Assembly (NCBI GenBank): GCA_001662425.1
Contig: BDDC01000022.1
Location: forward strand, 23,766 to 87,765
From: Chlamydomonas sphaeroides
Lineage: Eukaryota; Chlorophyta; Chlorophyceae; Chlamydomonadales; Chlamydomonadaceae
Direction of reading: 5' to 3'
DNA length: 64,000 bases
A model generated the notes under the pieces. It was not told where the DNA came from, searched no databases, and was given only the letters and a program-made list of their open reading frames with translations. The translations under genes and the position numbers were made by a program. Of this stretch, positions 1 to 11,553 are shown in pieces (the first letter of the stretch is position 1; each line of letters begins with the position of its first letter).

Positions 1-1134
1 CTCCTCGTCGCTGCTGCTACTGCCGCTGCTCCCGCTGTCGCTGTCGCTCCCGCTGCTGTCCTCCTCGCTGCTGCTCTCCTCGTCCGCATCCTCCCTATCA
101 GCCGGCTCCGCCGCCCGCTCGCCGCTGCCCGCCGCCGCGTCCGTAGCCCCTTCTGCGGCGCCGGCCTGCCACCGCCGCCGCCGCCGCCAGGCGCCAAGCT
201 GCACTGCGTAGCGCTCCACCTGCTCACCCAGCCCCGCCGCCGCCCGCCGCAGGGCGCCCTCCGTCAGCAGCCCCAGGCAGGAGGCGTACAGGGGCCCCAG
301 GCCCGTGTGGTGGACCGCTTCGCGCCGGGCCGCCGCCTCCAGCGCCGCCAGCTGCGCCGAGCTTGGCGCAAATGGCGGGTAGCGGGGCGGGACGGCGGCT
401 CGCCGAGAGGTGGAGGCGGCCGCGGCAATCGTGCGGCGGGGTATGGGGGCGGCGGCGGCGGCGGCGGGAAGGGGGAAGGGCGCGGGGCCGCCTGCCGCCA
501 GCTGGCGTGGCTCGCGTCGGGCCAGCAGCGCGGCGAAGGCCTCGCTGTGTCGCCGCCGTGCGGCGGGTGCACTGGCGGCGGCGGCGCCAGCCGCGGCGGC
601 GCCAACGCTGCCGCTGGGTGCACCCGCCGGCTGACGGCCTCGTTGAGCTGGCTGCTGCGGCCGCGGCTCAGGGCGGCCGCCGCGGGTGGCGTTGCTGGGA
701 ACCCGGCGGCCGGGTGCGGCTGGTTGCGCCGTGCGGGAGCTGGGCCCACGTACGGCGTCGCCATCGTCGTCGGATGAGTCGAGGCCGAGCTGCCGGAGCT
801 GTTGCGAGTGGGCGGCGAGCACCGGGTCGCGGGATAGATAGGATGGCGGAAGAGTGGCGGGGTCGGGCTCAAAGATGCTCATGACCGCGTGCCCCGGCCG
901 GCCGTGAAGCGCGACGCTGGCCTGGTTGCGACGGTGACGTATGCCACCGATGTGCACGTCCCAGGTGCTGGCGGGCACGCGGCAGTCGCATAGCGCGCAG
1001 TCGCGGAAACCCTGCATGGCCGCCGCGCCATCGCGGCTGCCGCTTGGGTTGCTGCGGCCTCTTCTTCGACCCTGATAGCCGTGTTGGGAGCCGCGACCTG
1101 AGCTGCCGTGGCGGCCGGGCGGTCGCTGCGACAT
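1..1134 (-). CDS. U1/matrin-type C2H2 zinc-finger protein, 5' part, cut by left edge
   Basis: An uninterrupted frame runs on the minus strand from ATG 1134-1132 to base 1 (378 codons, no stop), so the 3' end lies outside the window. The N-terminus is Arg/Gly/Ser-rich. Residues about 44-68 hold a single zinc finger: CALC (C-x2-C), then DCRVPASTWDV, then HIGGIRH (H-x5-H). This spacing is typical of U1-type or matrin-type fingers, which bind RNA or double-stranded RNA. After it come a Gly/Ala/Pro-rich low-complexity stretch and a Ser/Asp/Glu-rich acidic run that reaches the window edge. Such fingers occur alone and fused to helicases or splicing factors; the missing part decides which, so no function beyond nucleic-acid binding is claimed. 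It is divergent from the MSRB gene. The start was chosen because it is the first ATG in the frame that contains the finger. Confidence 0.7.
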   Translation of the reverse strand, partial: MSQRPPGRHGSSGRGSQHGYQGRRRGRSNPSGSRDGAAAMQGFRDCALCDCRVPASTWDVHIGGIRHRRNQASVALHGRPGHAVMSIFEPDPATLPPSYLSRDPVLAAHSQQLRQLGLDSSDDDGDAVRGPSSRTAQPAAPGRRVPSNATRGGRPEPRPQQPAQRGRQPAGAPSGSVGAAAAGAAAASAPAARRRHSEAFAALLARREPRQLAAGGPAPFPLPAAAAAAPIPRRTIAAAASTSRRAAVPPRYPPFAPSSAQLAALEAAARREAVHHTGLGPLYASCLGLLTEGALRRAAAGLGEQVERYAVQLGAWRRRRRWQAGAAEGATDAAAGSGERAAEPADREDADEESSSEEDSSGSDSDSGSSGSSSSDEE

Positions 1135-1549
1135 TCCAACCTCCGTATCACGTCATAATGCAGGCCTGGGGCTTGACCAATGTAACAACTTAGGTATTGC
1201 ATACCAATTGTTATGTTGCGAGCAGGATGGCACAATTTGGAAACCTCGCCGATGCAGACAATTCCCTACAGCCCTTCGCAAGTCGCTGACGCCCATAACC
1301 ACACACGCAAGACGAGATGCTAGCAAGCTCCAGGCAAGTGTCTCCATACGTACAGAGAACGCTCAGGATGGATGATGGAACCTTCGCCACAAACGCCTCG
1401 CCCAGCCTGTTGTCGCCTCACTGACCACCGCCATCTACATCCCTGCTCCCATCAGGGCCTCCGCGCTGCGCGCCCCCGCCGTCGGCACCGCCCGGGGTCG
1501 TCAGCTGCGACTGCAGACCACGAACCTCCTGGGCCGCCTGCTGAGCGCC
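1135..1549. promoter_or_regulatory. Shared head-to-head promoter region, zinc-finger gene / MSRB
   Basis: These 415 bp separate two divergent start codons. GC is lower than in the flanking genes, as expected for a volvocine promoter/5'UTR. Upstream of the MSRB ATG the same frame stays open back to about 1370 and resembles an organelle transit peptide (RLQTTNLLGRLLS just before the Met) but has no ATG of its own. A further ATG at 1317 starts a short basic peptide in another frame. An upstream first exon that adds a targeting peptide to MSRB is therefore possible. No TATA box is evident. Confidence 0.4.
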
Positions 1550-3720
1550 ATGGGCGGCAAGTCCAGCAAGGGCTGGACGCCGCGGTCGGGTGAGCTGCGC
1601 GGCGGCCCGGCTGGGACGGGTGGGACGACTGGGCCGGGTGGGGCGCGTGTGCATCACGTCACACAGCCGCGGCCGGACCGGGGCCAAACCTCTGCCTCTC
1701 CTTCCACCTCAACACACGCCAGCTAGCTCGCCGCCTCACACACCTCACGTGTCGCTCGGGCCCCACCTGTGACCCACACGGCACCCTCAAGTTTCGCCGT
1801 CTAGCGCCCTAGCCGCACCGCTCCGAGATGCGCAACTCGCGTGCGGCACGCGCTGCCCCTGCCCCTCCCTACCAGAGTCCACGCCCCGCAAGATCTCCCG
1901 CTCCGGCTACGACATCACGCCCCTCACGGAGGAGGTGCGCGCCCGGCGCTTGGCACCCTTGCCTGCTCGCTGCTCCGCTTCCCCTCCCGCAGCACTGCAC
2001 CCCTCCCTCTCCCTCCGCACAACTGCGCATAGCGTCCTTGCCGGCGCGGCGCCCTTCCCGGGCCAGGCAGCGGCGCTCCACTGTCCACTCCAGCAGCTCA
2101 ACCCCAGCCGGCCAAGGCTCCACGCCCACCATCTTCTGACCACCTTGCCATAAACCGCACACGCCATCGCCCGCCCACGCCCCTGGCCGCACTCGGCCGT
2201 CTCCCGTTCCCCTCGTAGGAGCGCCTGGCTGCGGCTCAGGGCCTGACGCCGCTGCAGCGCAACGTTACCCTGGAGCACGGCACGGAGCGCCCCTTCACGG
2301 GCGCCACCACCAACGGCTACTCGCACGACAACAAGGCCCGCGGCACCTATGTGTGCGCCCTGGGCGGCCTGCCGCTCTTCACCTCCGACACCAAGTTCAA
2401 CAGCGGCACGGTGCGACGGGCTGGCGGTTGGGCTGGCGGTTGGACTGGCGGTTGGGCTGGCGGTTAGACTGGCGGTTGGGCTGGCGGTTGGGCTGGCGGT
2501 TGGGCTGGCGGTTGGGCTGGCGGTTGGGTGCAGGTTGGGGTGGCAGCATCGGGTGAGGGCTGAGGGGCAGGCGGTATGGGGCAGCATGCCGCGCCGGGCT
2601 GGGGCCGGGGCCAAGACCACGAGGGCCGGCCGCGGGCTGCGAGGGGGGTTTTGGGGATTATCTAATCTGGATTTGTGGCTGCTGGGATGGGGCCTGGCGC
2701 GAGCGCGCGCTTCCAGGCCGGGCCTGTTCTGGGCTGGGCAGGGCTGAGCTGGGGTTGAGGAGCCGTGCCGGCTCCGTGCAGCGTTGCGCTGCCTGCCCCC
2801 AACTGCGGGCGGTCCTGCCCTGGCCGCGTGCCGACGGTTGCTCGCTTGTCCGCCCGGCTGTGGTCGCGGCACACGCTGCGCAGGGCTGGCCGTCGTTCTT
2901 CGCGCCGCTGGACCCGGAGCACATCATCGAGGTGACCGACAACTCCATCCCCTACATGCCCCGTGTGGAGGTGCTTGATGCGCGCAGCGGAGCGCACCTG
3001 GGTGCGTGGGTGGGGTAGGGAGGGACCGTACGGTGAGGGGGCTGGGGGCTGGGGGCTGGTGAGGGGCCCCGCGGCGCCGGTGCGGGGCGCCTGGGGGGCT
3101 GGGCCGGGCCGGCGGGCTGGTGGGGCTGCGCACACCTGGGCTGGGCGTGGCGTGGGATGAGAGCTTGGGGGTGGGGTGAGGCGCGAGGGAAGCGCAACGC
3201 ATGTAGGCTAGGGGCGGAGGTCATGATTGAGAACGGGCGTGGTCGGCAAGTTAGGTGAGGGCAGTCATACGTGCAGCGAGAGGAAGTCATGCAGTTGGGA
3301 AGGGGGCCAGAGGGACTGCAGGGAGGAAGCGAGTGACATACATCGCCGGCCGCTGACGCTCCCTCTGCCCGCCTGCTGACCCTTTCGGCCCAAATGCTGT
3401 CCGCCGAACAGGCCACGTCTTCGACGATGGTGGGTCACTTGGAAAGGGAGGCACGAGGACGGGGGTGTGAGCGCTGGGCAGGACATGGCGAGAAGCCGGC
3501 CAAGCAGCTTTGTTGTGGAATGAAAATAAATGTATACACCTGGCCAAGCAGCTTAAGGCGCATCGAGCTGTGCCTGACCTCTGCGTTCCGGTCTCCTGTC
3601 CCCCGGCCCCCAGGCCCCGCTCCCACGGGCAAGCGCTACTGCATCAACGCCGCCGCGCTGCGGTTCGTGCCGGCGGGCGAGGAGCCGCCGCCAGAGAGCC
3701 GCCCGTTGCAGGGCAACTAG
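1550..3720 (+). CDS. MSRB: Peptide-methionine (R)-S-oxide reductase (MsrB), six exons
   Basis: Exons 1550-1589, 1876-1934, 2219-2410, 2884-3001, 3412-3429 and 3614-3720 join in frame to 177 residues. The enzyme reduces the R-epimer of methionine sulfoxide in oxidised proteins. Family blocks appear in order: SGYDITPLT, HGTERPFTG, GLPLFTSDTKFNSG, then GWPSFFAPLDPEHI after the third intron, VEVLDARSGAHLGHVFDDG, and the catalytic RYCIN with its Cys near residue 151. The two CxxC zinc-binding pairs of classical MsrB are not intact: the first reads VCALGG and the second LDARSG, so this is a zinc-less form. The 18-nt fifth exon is fixed by the invariant GHVFDDGP. The Met chosen (GCCATGG context) gives a short N-terminus; a plastid or mitochondrial targeting exon upstream is possible. 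A TGTAA signal lies 367 nt after the stop. Confidence 0.93.
2418..2528 (+). repeat. 12-bp minisatellite in MSRB intron 3
   Basis: About nine tandem copies of GGGCTGGCGGTT, with a few single-base variants (GGACTGG, TAGACTGG), lie just after the donor of MSRB intron 3. The array is G-rich on the transcribed sense strand and does not touch the flanking exons. Confidence 0.9.
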
Positions 3721-4973
3721 CGGCGCGGAGCACGGAGCGGAGCGGTTGGGAAGGAGGGCAGGGGCTCGGATGGCCGTCAGAGTGGTGAGGAGCAGGGGTA
3801 CGCATCGGCGGAGCAGCGAAGCACGGTGGTGCAGGGACTGGGACGCTACGCGACTGGCTTGATCAAGTGACGAGAGGAGCTGGAGGCACCGGGGAGAGCG
3901 GCGACTGTCGCGTGTGAGACAGAGTGATGGACGGGTCGCGCTGCCTCTGCGTCAGGTGACTATGTACAGCGGTGGCAGGTGACTCGCGCAGCGCGTTACC
4001 GTAGCTCGTGGCGGTCGGCGATTTTGCACCGCCCCAGGTGTCATGCTGACCGCCGCGGGGCGCCCGGTGTGTGGACTGGCCTGTGCTGTAACGTTTCAAT
4101 GTACGACCGTACGGCACCGCGGAACTGCTGCATGATTCCCGGCTCCGGAATGCCAGAGCGCCCGAGACCGACGGATATACAAGGGGTCGGCAGCCATCAA
4201 CAGCTCCGCCCAGTGAGCCGCCCGTGCAGCAAGCAGCGCCCGCTTTCCGGTACCGCCACGATTCCGCTTGCAGCAGTCACCGGCCGAGCGGCGTCGAGCG
4301 CCGCGGCCGCAGACCAGTCGGCCGTACCTGGCTGGGCCCGGAGGCCGCGGCCAGAGTTTTATTGCCCGCTGTCGCGGGCCTTGCTACCCCGGCTGCTGCC
4401 GCCAGGCCCCCAGGGCAGCCCTTGGGTCCGCAGCCAGCGCGAGGGAGCCGCACTGGCGAGGGCGTTGCGCGGCGCCGCCGCCATCCCCGCCTCCGCCGCT
4501 CGTGCGTCTGTGCGCCCCTCGTAGTGTTGCTGGAGCAACCGTAAGCGCAATGCCGACGCAGGCCCTGCATATACATAGCTCAGTGCAATCCCGTTCCTAT
4601 ACTTCTTAACAGGATTAATCCCTCGCGTGTTGTCCTTATACTTCTTATCAGGATAAATCCACCCTCGCGTGTTCATCAATCATTCGTTAAGCTGCACCCC
4701 AGCAGCTATCATCACAAAGCCAGCACCCCCTCGGCCCGCACAGAGTTGCCGCTTCCGTCGCCGCTTGAAGTCCAGCCGCCGACCTCGCCCTCGGCGGAGG
4801 CGCGACCCCGTGCGCCCGGCGGCGCCGCGGCCCCACTCGCGGTGCCCGTTACCCCTCGCCTCGCTGCTGCGGCGGCTGGCGGCGGCGCCACGGCAGCTGC
4901 CGCGCCGGAGCGGCCGCCGGCGCCGGCATCGGCCTTTCCTGAGGCGGCAGATTCCTTGCCCAAACGATATCCA
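3721..4973. other. Convergent 3' regions of MSRB and the membrane-protein gene
   Basis: No supported gene lies here. The left part is the MSRB 3'UTR, ending near the TGTAA at 4087-4091. The right part (about 4700-4973) is GC-rich and Ala/Gly-coding on the minus strand, but it lies past the stop codon of the membrane-protein gene. It could be that gene's 3'UTR, or a further exon if the last intron were placed differently. A near-duplicate pair of short lines (CTTATACTTCTTA-like) occurs at about 4595-4655. Confidence 0.5.
4087..4091 (+). terminator. TGTAA poly(A) signal for MSRB
   Basis: TGTAA, the volvocine polyadenylation signal, occurs 367 nt downstream of the MSRB stop codon and is the first on this strand after the gene. 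Confidence 0.5.
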
Positions 4974-6721
4974 TCATCTCCTGCATCTGTAGTACCTGTC
5001 GTAGTCAACCCGGAAGTACGTGGTGATGTCTACGGCAGCAGCCGCCAGCGTCAGTCCGCCGCATGCGTAGGCCATGTAGGGCGGGTAGGTGAAGACGGCA
5101 AACAAGGCCAGCGACACCAGCAGCAGCAGGAAGCCTGCGACCGATCGTGACCGTGACATTACGAGCGCCAATGAGCGAGAGGTACGCGGCCCCGCTCGCT
5201 CGATGTAAGGCATACCGGCACACGCCGCACTCGCTACAACCTCCTGCACCCATCATGCACTGTTCCCCTAGCCGCCCATCCCCCTGCAGCCATTGCCGGC
5301 GGAGGCGGCCGCTGCGCGCGGCTGCCGTACGTGCGCAAGCACGCACCGGCGTTGAAGAGCTGGAAGTTGATGCCCGTGACGGTCGCTCCGTGTTTGCTGA
5401 TGTACCAGGCGGTGAGCTCGTCTGTCAGCATGTTATGAGGTGATCTGCGAGCGTGCGACATCGACGTTCACGGAAGCGGCTGGTGACGCACACGCAAGGG
5501 GCGTACAGCACGATGCTGCGCCGGTGGGCAAGCCGCGCCCTTGGTGCGTGTTGCAGGGGGCGGCCTGGTAAACGCAGCTGTGCGTGGCTACGGCGGCGGG
5601 CGCCGACTGCTTCAGCACGGCACATCTTCTTGCCCACCATGAGGGTGCTGAAGCCGACACAGGCAAGATTGCAAACGATGCTGATTAGGGTGAAGAAGCA
5701 GTACGCGGCGGAGGCCTGCACGCGTGCGTAAGGCAACTACGACGCATGAGCAGGCATGGATGGATGACATACTCGTGCAGGCAGGGTTGTGGGTTGCCGC
5801 TGGACATTGCGGCGAGGCCCCAAACGCACGCGCGCTTACCGCTTCGTTTTCCTGCAGCTTGCCCGGTGGAGCTGCGAGCACGGAGAACCCCAAGCCCGCC
5901 AGAAGTGCGCACACCACGCCCTACGAGGCCGGCGAGGGGGCAGTGAGAACGATTGTAGCACGATGATCCACTATGGTGACTGTGTCTGCCCATCCGAGTA
6001 AACCGATGGCGTTGCGGAGAATGTTGAGAGATCTTGTATCCTAATTCGACGACGAAGTCTAAGGACCCATGAACCTATATTGCTAGCCATTGTGGTGTTT
6101 GGGTCGAAGAATGGATAACATTGCTGAGATAACCCAGTCCTTCGGCCCCCGTCGAGCCGTCCGGTTGACGGACCGCGTGACGGTCCGCAGGGGCCTCGCC
6201 TGCGTGTCTGCCCGCCTGTTCAGGTAGGGGACTGCTGAGCTTTGCTGCGGGCTGCGGGCTGCGGGCTGCGGGCCTCTGCCCTTGACCCCCGCGCCATGCT
6301 GCACCCACCAGGGCGGTGAACTCGGTGATCATGCGTGTGCGCATCTCCACTGGGGTGAGCCCGACAGCCAGCATCATCTGGAAGCTGCGGAGGCTATTCT
6401 TAGCCTGTCGTCTCGGCACGACATACACAGGATGCGTGGGAGGCTATTTTCAGCATGTCGTCTCGGAACGACAACGTATGCGTAAACTCATCATGTGCGC
6501 GCACGACAGGCATTCTATGCTACTCGGAGTGGACCTACCGTAGTTCGAATCGCTTCCATGTGGTCCTGCTGCATTTCGACGAGCTTCATAATCGCCGCTT
6601 TCGGCATCGGTGCACCTGCTCTATATGCCTGGTAAGCCTCAGAGGCACCAGCGGCCACGTCCTGCGCCACAGAGTCATGGACTGGCGCTACTCTGTTCCG
6701 GTTGGTCAATCCACTGGCCAT
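4974..6721 (-). CDS. Unrecognised membrane protein with about four transmembrane segments
   Basis: Six minus-strand exons join in frame: 6721-6539, 6404-6309, 5920-5840, 5715-5492, 5444-5347 and 5134-4974, giving 280 residues. The N-terminal third is soluble and helical (EMQQDHMEAIRTT). Hydrophobic stretches follow at about residues 90-109 (GVVCALLAGLGFSVLAA), 124-147 (YCFFTLISIVCNLACVG), and two close together at 228-242 and 246-263 separated by TYPPYM. The tail DYDRYYRCRR is polar. The donor of the fourth exon is the least certain: the segment after KKMCRAEAVGA is Arg-rich and looks intronic, so the true boundary may be earlier. I do not recognise the family. A small channel or scaffold is possible from topology alone, but that is inference. 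The gene converges with MSRB and lies downstream of the cysteine-rich array on the same strand. Confidence 0.6.
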
Positions 6722-7606
6722 GTAAGGCAATGATGTAGAGTCCACAACGTGTGTTGTGCGGCGAGGATATCTATATGGCGACCCTTCGACAGGGGGACCC
6801 CTTTCTTTGCTGAATTCCGGAACCCCCTGCCTGCCGTCATGCCACAGAACCGTTGTAGCGAAACGTCCCAGCAAGCCAATGTTCGAACCCCCCCCACACA
6901 CACACACACGTTCCCTGCGGTGCCGGAACGCGTTGTGGGCGTTAAATTGGCACATGCTACGACACAGGCATTCCTGCACCACGTAATACATCAGGTCCGC
7001 ATGCCGCTGTGCCAGTACGTGTCCACAATGTGGTTGCTAGGTCGGGGCGCTTGTGCCAGCTCAGCTGGCAACATCTGTCCACGTGTGGCAGCCAGGACGG
7101 CAGCGCGCTGGAGCGCGCGCGCCGCCAACTCGCAGCCCCCGATGTGGCTGGACATTGGCCAGGCCGCACATTTGCCGCTTGATGTTGCTCGGCGGTCGGC
7201 GCAGCCCGGCCACGGTGCCGTACGACGCTAACATTACCGCTACCGTCGCCAGCGAAGGCAGGCACGCCCAGGCTTCCTGCGCACGCCCAGGGCCCCAAGC
7301 CCCAGCCACGCACCGCACGTGTCAGCTATGCTACGTACATGGCTGCGTCATACATATCACACATTTACACACGCCTAGATCGTTATGTACGGCACATTCG
7401 CGCACGTGCCACGCCCAGGACTCCGGCTCCAGAGGCTGCAGCGCCCGGCAGGCCCTCACGTTAGTTCCAGCGGAGCCCTACACGAGGGGCTGGGACTCCA
7501 TGTTGAGACCTGATGCATTGATACTATCTATCATCTGCACAAAGGACGCCCGCCCATGCTCGTACTGTGGCGTGCTTATTGCTGCCCTGGCTGGCACCAC
7601 CCGAGA
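6722..7606. other. Intergenic region with CA microsatellite and array copy-1 3'UTR
   Basis: No supported gene. A short run of CA repeats lies at 6895-6909. The minus-strand TGTAA (TTACA at 7365-7369) about 240 nt past the stop of array copy 1 probably ends that transcript. The remainder should contain the promoter of the membrane-protein gene. Confidence 0.5.
7365..7369 (-). terminator. TGTAA poly(A) signal for array copy 1
   Basis: TTACA on the plus strand reads TGTAA on the coding strand, about 240 nt after the stop codon of cysteine-rich copy 1. Confidence 0.45.
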
Positions 7607-10583
7607 CTACACCAGCCGCCGCCCGCCCAAGGCGAACCCCAGAGCGAGCGACGACACGACCAGCATCACAAGGGGCAGAGGTACGTCGCTGCAGCCAGTG
7701 GGTGGAGATCCGCCGGAGTACGTCGGCGGGGCGTCCGCCACCGGCTCCAGTGAGGCCCATGCGGCGTAACGGCTCACATCAACCGTCACGTTGCCGCCCG
7801 TGGCCGCGCAGGACGAGCGGTTGGCGGCGGCGGCGCACTGCGCTGTGCGGCTGTTGAGGGACTGCACCCACCTGCGCAGCGGATAGAGGCCGCACATTGA
7901 GCACCAGCATGGCCCCAGTTGGAGCCCTTTGCAAGTACGTGCTGGGCGCGACGCGGCGGCAGGGCGGGTGAGGCTCGTCCCGCAGGGCTTGAGTGCGCAG
8001 CCATCCTGCGTCAGACGGGCGCTACCGACATGGCCCGACCAACGCGGCGATGGATTGAGGCCACGCGGCCAGGGCAGGCGCCGAACGAGCACAGCGAACA
8101 CGGGGGACACGCGCGATGTGGCGTGACACATCAGCAGTTGCTTGGGCGCGCTCATACGAGCTTGGCACCGCTGGGGGCACACCGGCGGCCCAGCCAGCGG
8201 CTCTGTGAAGGCTGCCGCACGCCGATGCGCAAGCTCTAGGTAGGCATCAGCGGCATCCGCGGGCGCGAGCGAGCGTGCAGTCGGCCCCGAAGCCCAGTCT
8301 AAAGGAAGCCGGCGCCGCCGCCGCCACGCACTCACGGGTCGGCCATGTCGTACAGCACCTCCTCGAACCGCTGCCGTACTGGCAGGCATAGGCCGCGGTC
8401 CGCCGCCCAGGCGCAGCCGCCGGCGTTGGCCAGCGCGGCGGCGGCGCCCCGGCGGCACTCGGCGGCGGTGGGGTAGGTGGGGCACAGCAGCAGCGGCGCC
8501 AGGCGCACGGCGCCCGGGCAGCTGCCGAGCGCCTGCGAGGTGTGCGCCCGCGTGGCTGCGCCCACGTCGCCGGTAGCTTGCACCATCGCCGTCAGCACAG
8601 TCAGCTGCGGGCGTGGGCCGGTGGTGGGCGTGGGGGTTCGCCCCAGACACGCCCGCCCTCCTGAATATAACGACACGTGTTGCACACGAGTCGTAACAAT
8701 TTCTATTTCTATTTCAGCTGCGGGCGTGGGCCGAGGGTTTGGGGCCTCGCCGTGGCCTGTGTGGGGGACGTGCGCGGGCTGTAGGGGATGGTGTGACCAC
8801 ATGCTTGGCAAGGAGCACTGTCACGCTCACATAGCTCCTGTCGTCCGCTCGGCGCGCCGGCGCGCACTCGCCCGCCGCCTGCGTTGCGTCCAAACCTGCG
8901 AGCACGTGCACACATCGTCGTGTGCGTGGGCAGAGTGCAAGGCCATGGCATGTGATCATGCCAGCATCATAGCCAGGGGAGATCTCAGTGATCCTTCAGC
9001 ACAAGCAAGGGGCTGCCGCGCCACCGTCTCCGGCACCTCGCACACGCCGACAGCTGGCTGCGGCGCACGTCGCTGAGAGAGAGAGAGAGAGAGAGATTAC
9101 AAACAGGAAACAGAAACGGAAGCCGAGGAAGGAAACAGGAAATCCCCTCGCTGGATGGGGACCTGCCTCGCTGTGCTCGTGGCCTCTGTCGCTCGCCGCC
9201 TCCCCGCACCGCACCCGAGACGCCGGAGAACAGGAAGGCGTACATGCCAGCCACCAGCGGGCCCAGGTCTTGCGGGTCGGCGGCAACCACTGAGCCGCCC
9301 GGCTCGACACGAAAGTTCCAGCTGCAGGCGGCTCCGGGGTCCTGCGGGACGGCGGCGGACAGGGTCCATCGCCCGGCAGCAGCAGAGGCTCTGAGTGCAT
9401 CGATCCAGACACGAAATACAGCAGTGCCGTTGGGGATTCGTGGCATGTGCAGGGCGTCGTGCGTCGTGCCTACGAGACCCCAGCCAGCAGGCGACGCATG
9501 CGGGCCGTGGGCGGCCGCCCCGCCCCACCTGGGTGCAGGCGGTCGGGCTCTTGTGGGCGTGGCAGGACACGGCCCTGGCGGCGGCGCGCGCGGAGTGGGC
9601 GGCATGGGCGGCATGGGGCGGGTCGAGGTGTAGGTCTACGCTAACGTCTAGGGAGGCGGGGGGCGGGGCCCATGGGCCATGATGGCGTGCCTTCCGCCGC
9701 GCGCGCGTCGTCAATGCGAGGTCGACTACAAGGGGCCGGTGCCGTACGTGCGTACCTGTCGATGAAGGAGCCGGGGCATATTACGAGGCCACGGGCCCAG
9801 AGCAAGCTCAACTCGTTGCTGCGGAAGGAGCAGCTGGCGGCGGTGCTGTCCCAGCCGCAGCTGGGGGCGGCCGCGCAGGCGGCGGCTTGCTGCCGGGGGC
9901 GGCACGCAGCGCCCTCGGCAGCGAGGCGAGCCATGAGCCTGCATACGGTTTCGGGACGTTGGCAGGTTATGGACTTCATGCTTTTGTTATTGGCACGCAC
10001 GTGCTGCGGCGACGGCAGCAGCGGCCGCATGACGGCGCGCGACCGTGCGATCAGGGGGCACGGCGGGAGGCACGCGACAGCGGCACGACACGTACGCTGC
10101 GGGCACGCGCCGCTGCCCGTTCGACCTCCGCAGGCGGCGCCCCCGCCTCGATTGCAACCGCCGCGCCAAACCCAGCCGGCTCCTCTCCTGGCATCCTTCT
10201 GGTTGTAATTGGAAACCCCAGCCGGCGGCGCCCCTCGACCCGCCGATGCACCTTTGCGAGGGGGTGCTCGGGGCCCCGAGGCCCGTGAGCCAGTCGGGGT
10301 GCAGCCTGCATGCCTCGTGGACCCACACGCACTGGCGCGCCGCAGCCGCAGTCGCGCCGTCCGCCAGCGACGCGCGACGCGCCAAGCTGTTGCTGCTGCT
10401 GCTGTTGAGTCTTGCGCCCAAGGCGGGCTGCTGCTGCCGAGCTGCCGCACGCAGCGTATCGGTTACATGAGTCATGGGCTGCGCGGGGCCGGCGGAGAGG
10501 GCTGCGGCGGAGAACAGCAGCAGCGCCAGCGCCGCGCAGGAACAGCGCGTGCCTCGGGCTGAGCTGCACCCGACGGCCGCCAT
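7607..10583 (-). CDS. Cysteine-rich secreted/anchored protein, array copy 1
   Basis: Exons 10583-10252, 9938-9756, 9574-9529, 9341-9215, 8895-8831, 8604-8336 and 7871-7607 join in frame to 428 residues. Residues 1 to about 32 form a signal peptide with core ALALLLFSAAALSA. Exon 1 ends with QCVWVHEAC and LTGLGAP. Exon 2 has the five-Cys block with PSCGWDSTAASC. Exon 3 is AVSCHAHKSPTACTQ. Exon 4 starts DPGAACSWNF. Exon 6 has LLLCPTYPTAAEC and GGCAWAADRGLC. Exon 7 has QCAAAANRSSC, an N-glycosylation-like NVTVD, a short Pro/Gly/Ser spacer and the hydrophobic tail LVMLVVSSLALGFAL. This is the most diverged copy and has one extra Cys in the spacer. I do not recognise the family. The layout fits a cell-surface or GPI-like anchored protein; ligand and role are unknown. 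Confidence 0.75.
9075..9096. repeat. GA microsatellite in copy-1 intron 4
   Basis: Eleven GA dinucleotides lie in the intron between exons 4 and 5 of array copy 1, forming a polypyrimidine run on the coding strand. Confidence 0.9.
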
Positions 10584-11553
10584 GCATGAACGCGCGGCGG
10601 CTCGTCCGCCGCTGTGCTGGATTGGGCCAGCTTCTGCTGATGGTGTTTGCAAGCTTTGCTGTTGTGCCGTTAGTCCGCTTAGCTGTCGCGGGCAACGAAC
10701 AGCGGATGCGGCCATCGTACGTCAGCGGTTGAGAACGGTTGCTGCAACCTACCACTGCACTGGTGCGAGAGCCGCGCTCTTCGTCCAGCTACTTCGCGAT
10801 TTCCGAATGACCAACATGCACATGTCCGCGTGGCCGTGCATGCTGTGCCCTCTCGCTGCTCCTCGCTCCAGCGGCAGGCAAATTGTGATCGATCCTTCAT
10901 AGCAAGGCCGCGTTACAAGCAAGCAGACATCGCATGAACATTAGATATGTGGGCCGCTCGCTGCTGCACTCCCGGGCGCCACTGAGGCGTTGATCTAATA
11001 ACCTAACGACGGAAGGCAAGGTGCGACGAAAACGTTTCAAGGGCCCTTTGTACCTATCTATGTGAATTGTACGTATGTGAACACCGGCAGCACCAAGCCA
11101 TACATGCCAGCCATGCCTTGCCGTCTGCACGCACACACGGTACTCCGTCCCACACAAAGAATCATGAGCCATGCAGACAAGACCAAGAGATGTAAGTGCG
11201 TTCGTCAGGCTCAGCCAACAGCAGAGGAAGAACGTCAAGGTCTAGACCGAGCAAACATAACGAAAGCAAGACATACATTGATTTAAACATCAAAGAGCAG
11301 GCACAACAAATCCAATAGCTTTGCCACCAGACAAGAAGAGGGACGCTGATGAATGCAAGCACCTATATATGCCACCGCCCTTGTGTGTCATTCTATTGCA
11401 TATGCCGTACCCTGACACGCCGTGTCCGTCACTACCAGCCGTAGCAAGGTAGGGGACTACTTGCTGCCCCAGGTACACGGCGCCGCCCTGCGCTTGTGGG
11501 ACCGTCCGCGTCACCCCAGTCACGCAAACAATACGCTTTCCCCAGAGACCCCG
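10584..11553. other. Intergenic region between array copy 1 and the coiled-coil gene
   Basis: No supported gene. It should hold the promoter of copy 1 and the 3'UTR of the decayed coiled-coil gene; a minus-strand TGTAA (TTACA at 10913-10917) lies about 640 nt past that gene's stop codon. GC falls to near 50% around 11050-11400, unlike the flanking coding DNA. Confidence 0.45.

Noticed and set aside
264..872. Pro/Arg-rich minus-strand frame with different codon phase from the zinc-finger gene
   Set aside because: The alternative frame carries the zinc finger and stays open from 1134 to the window edge, so this one is its shadow.
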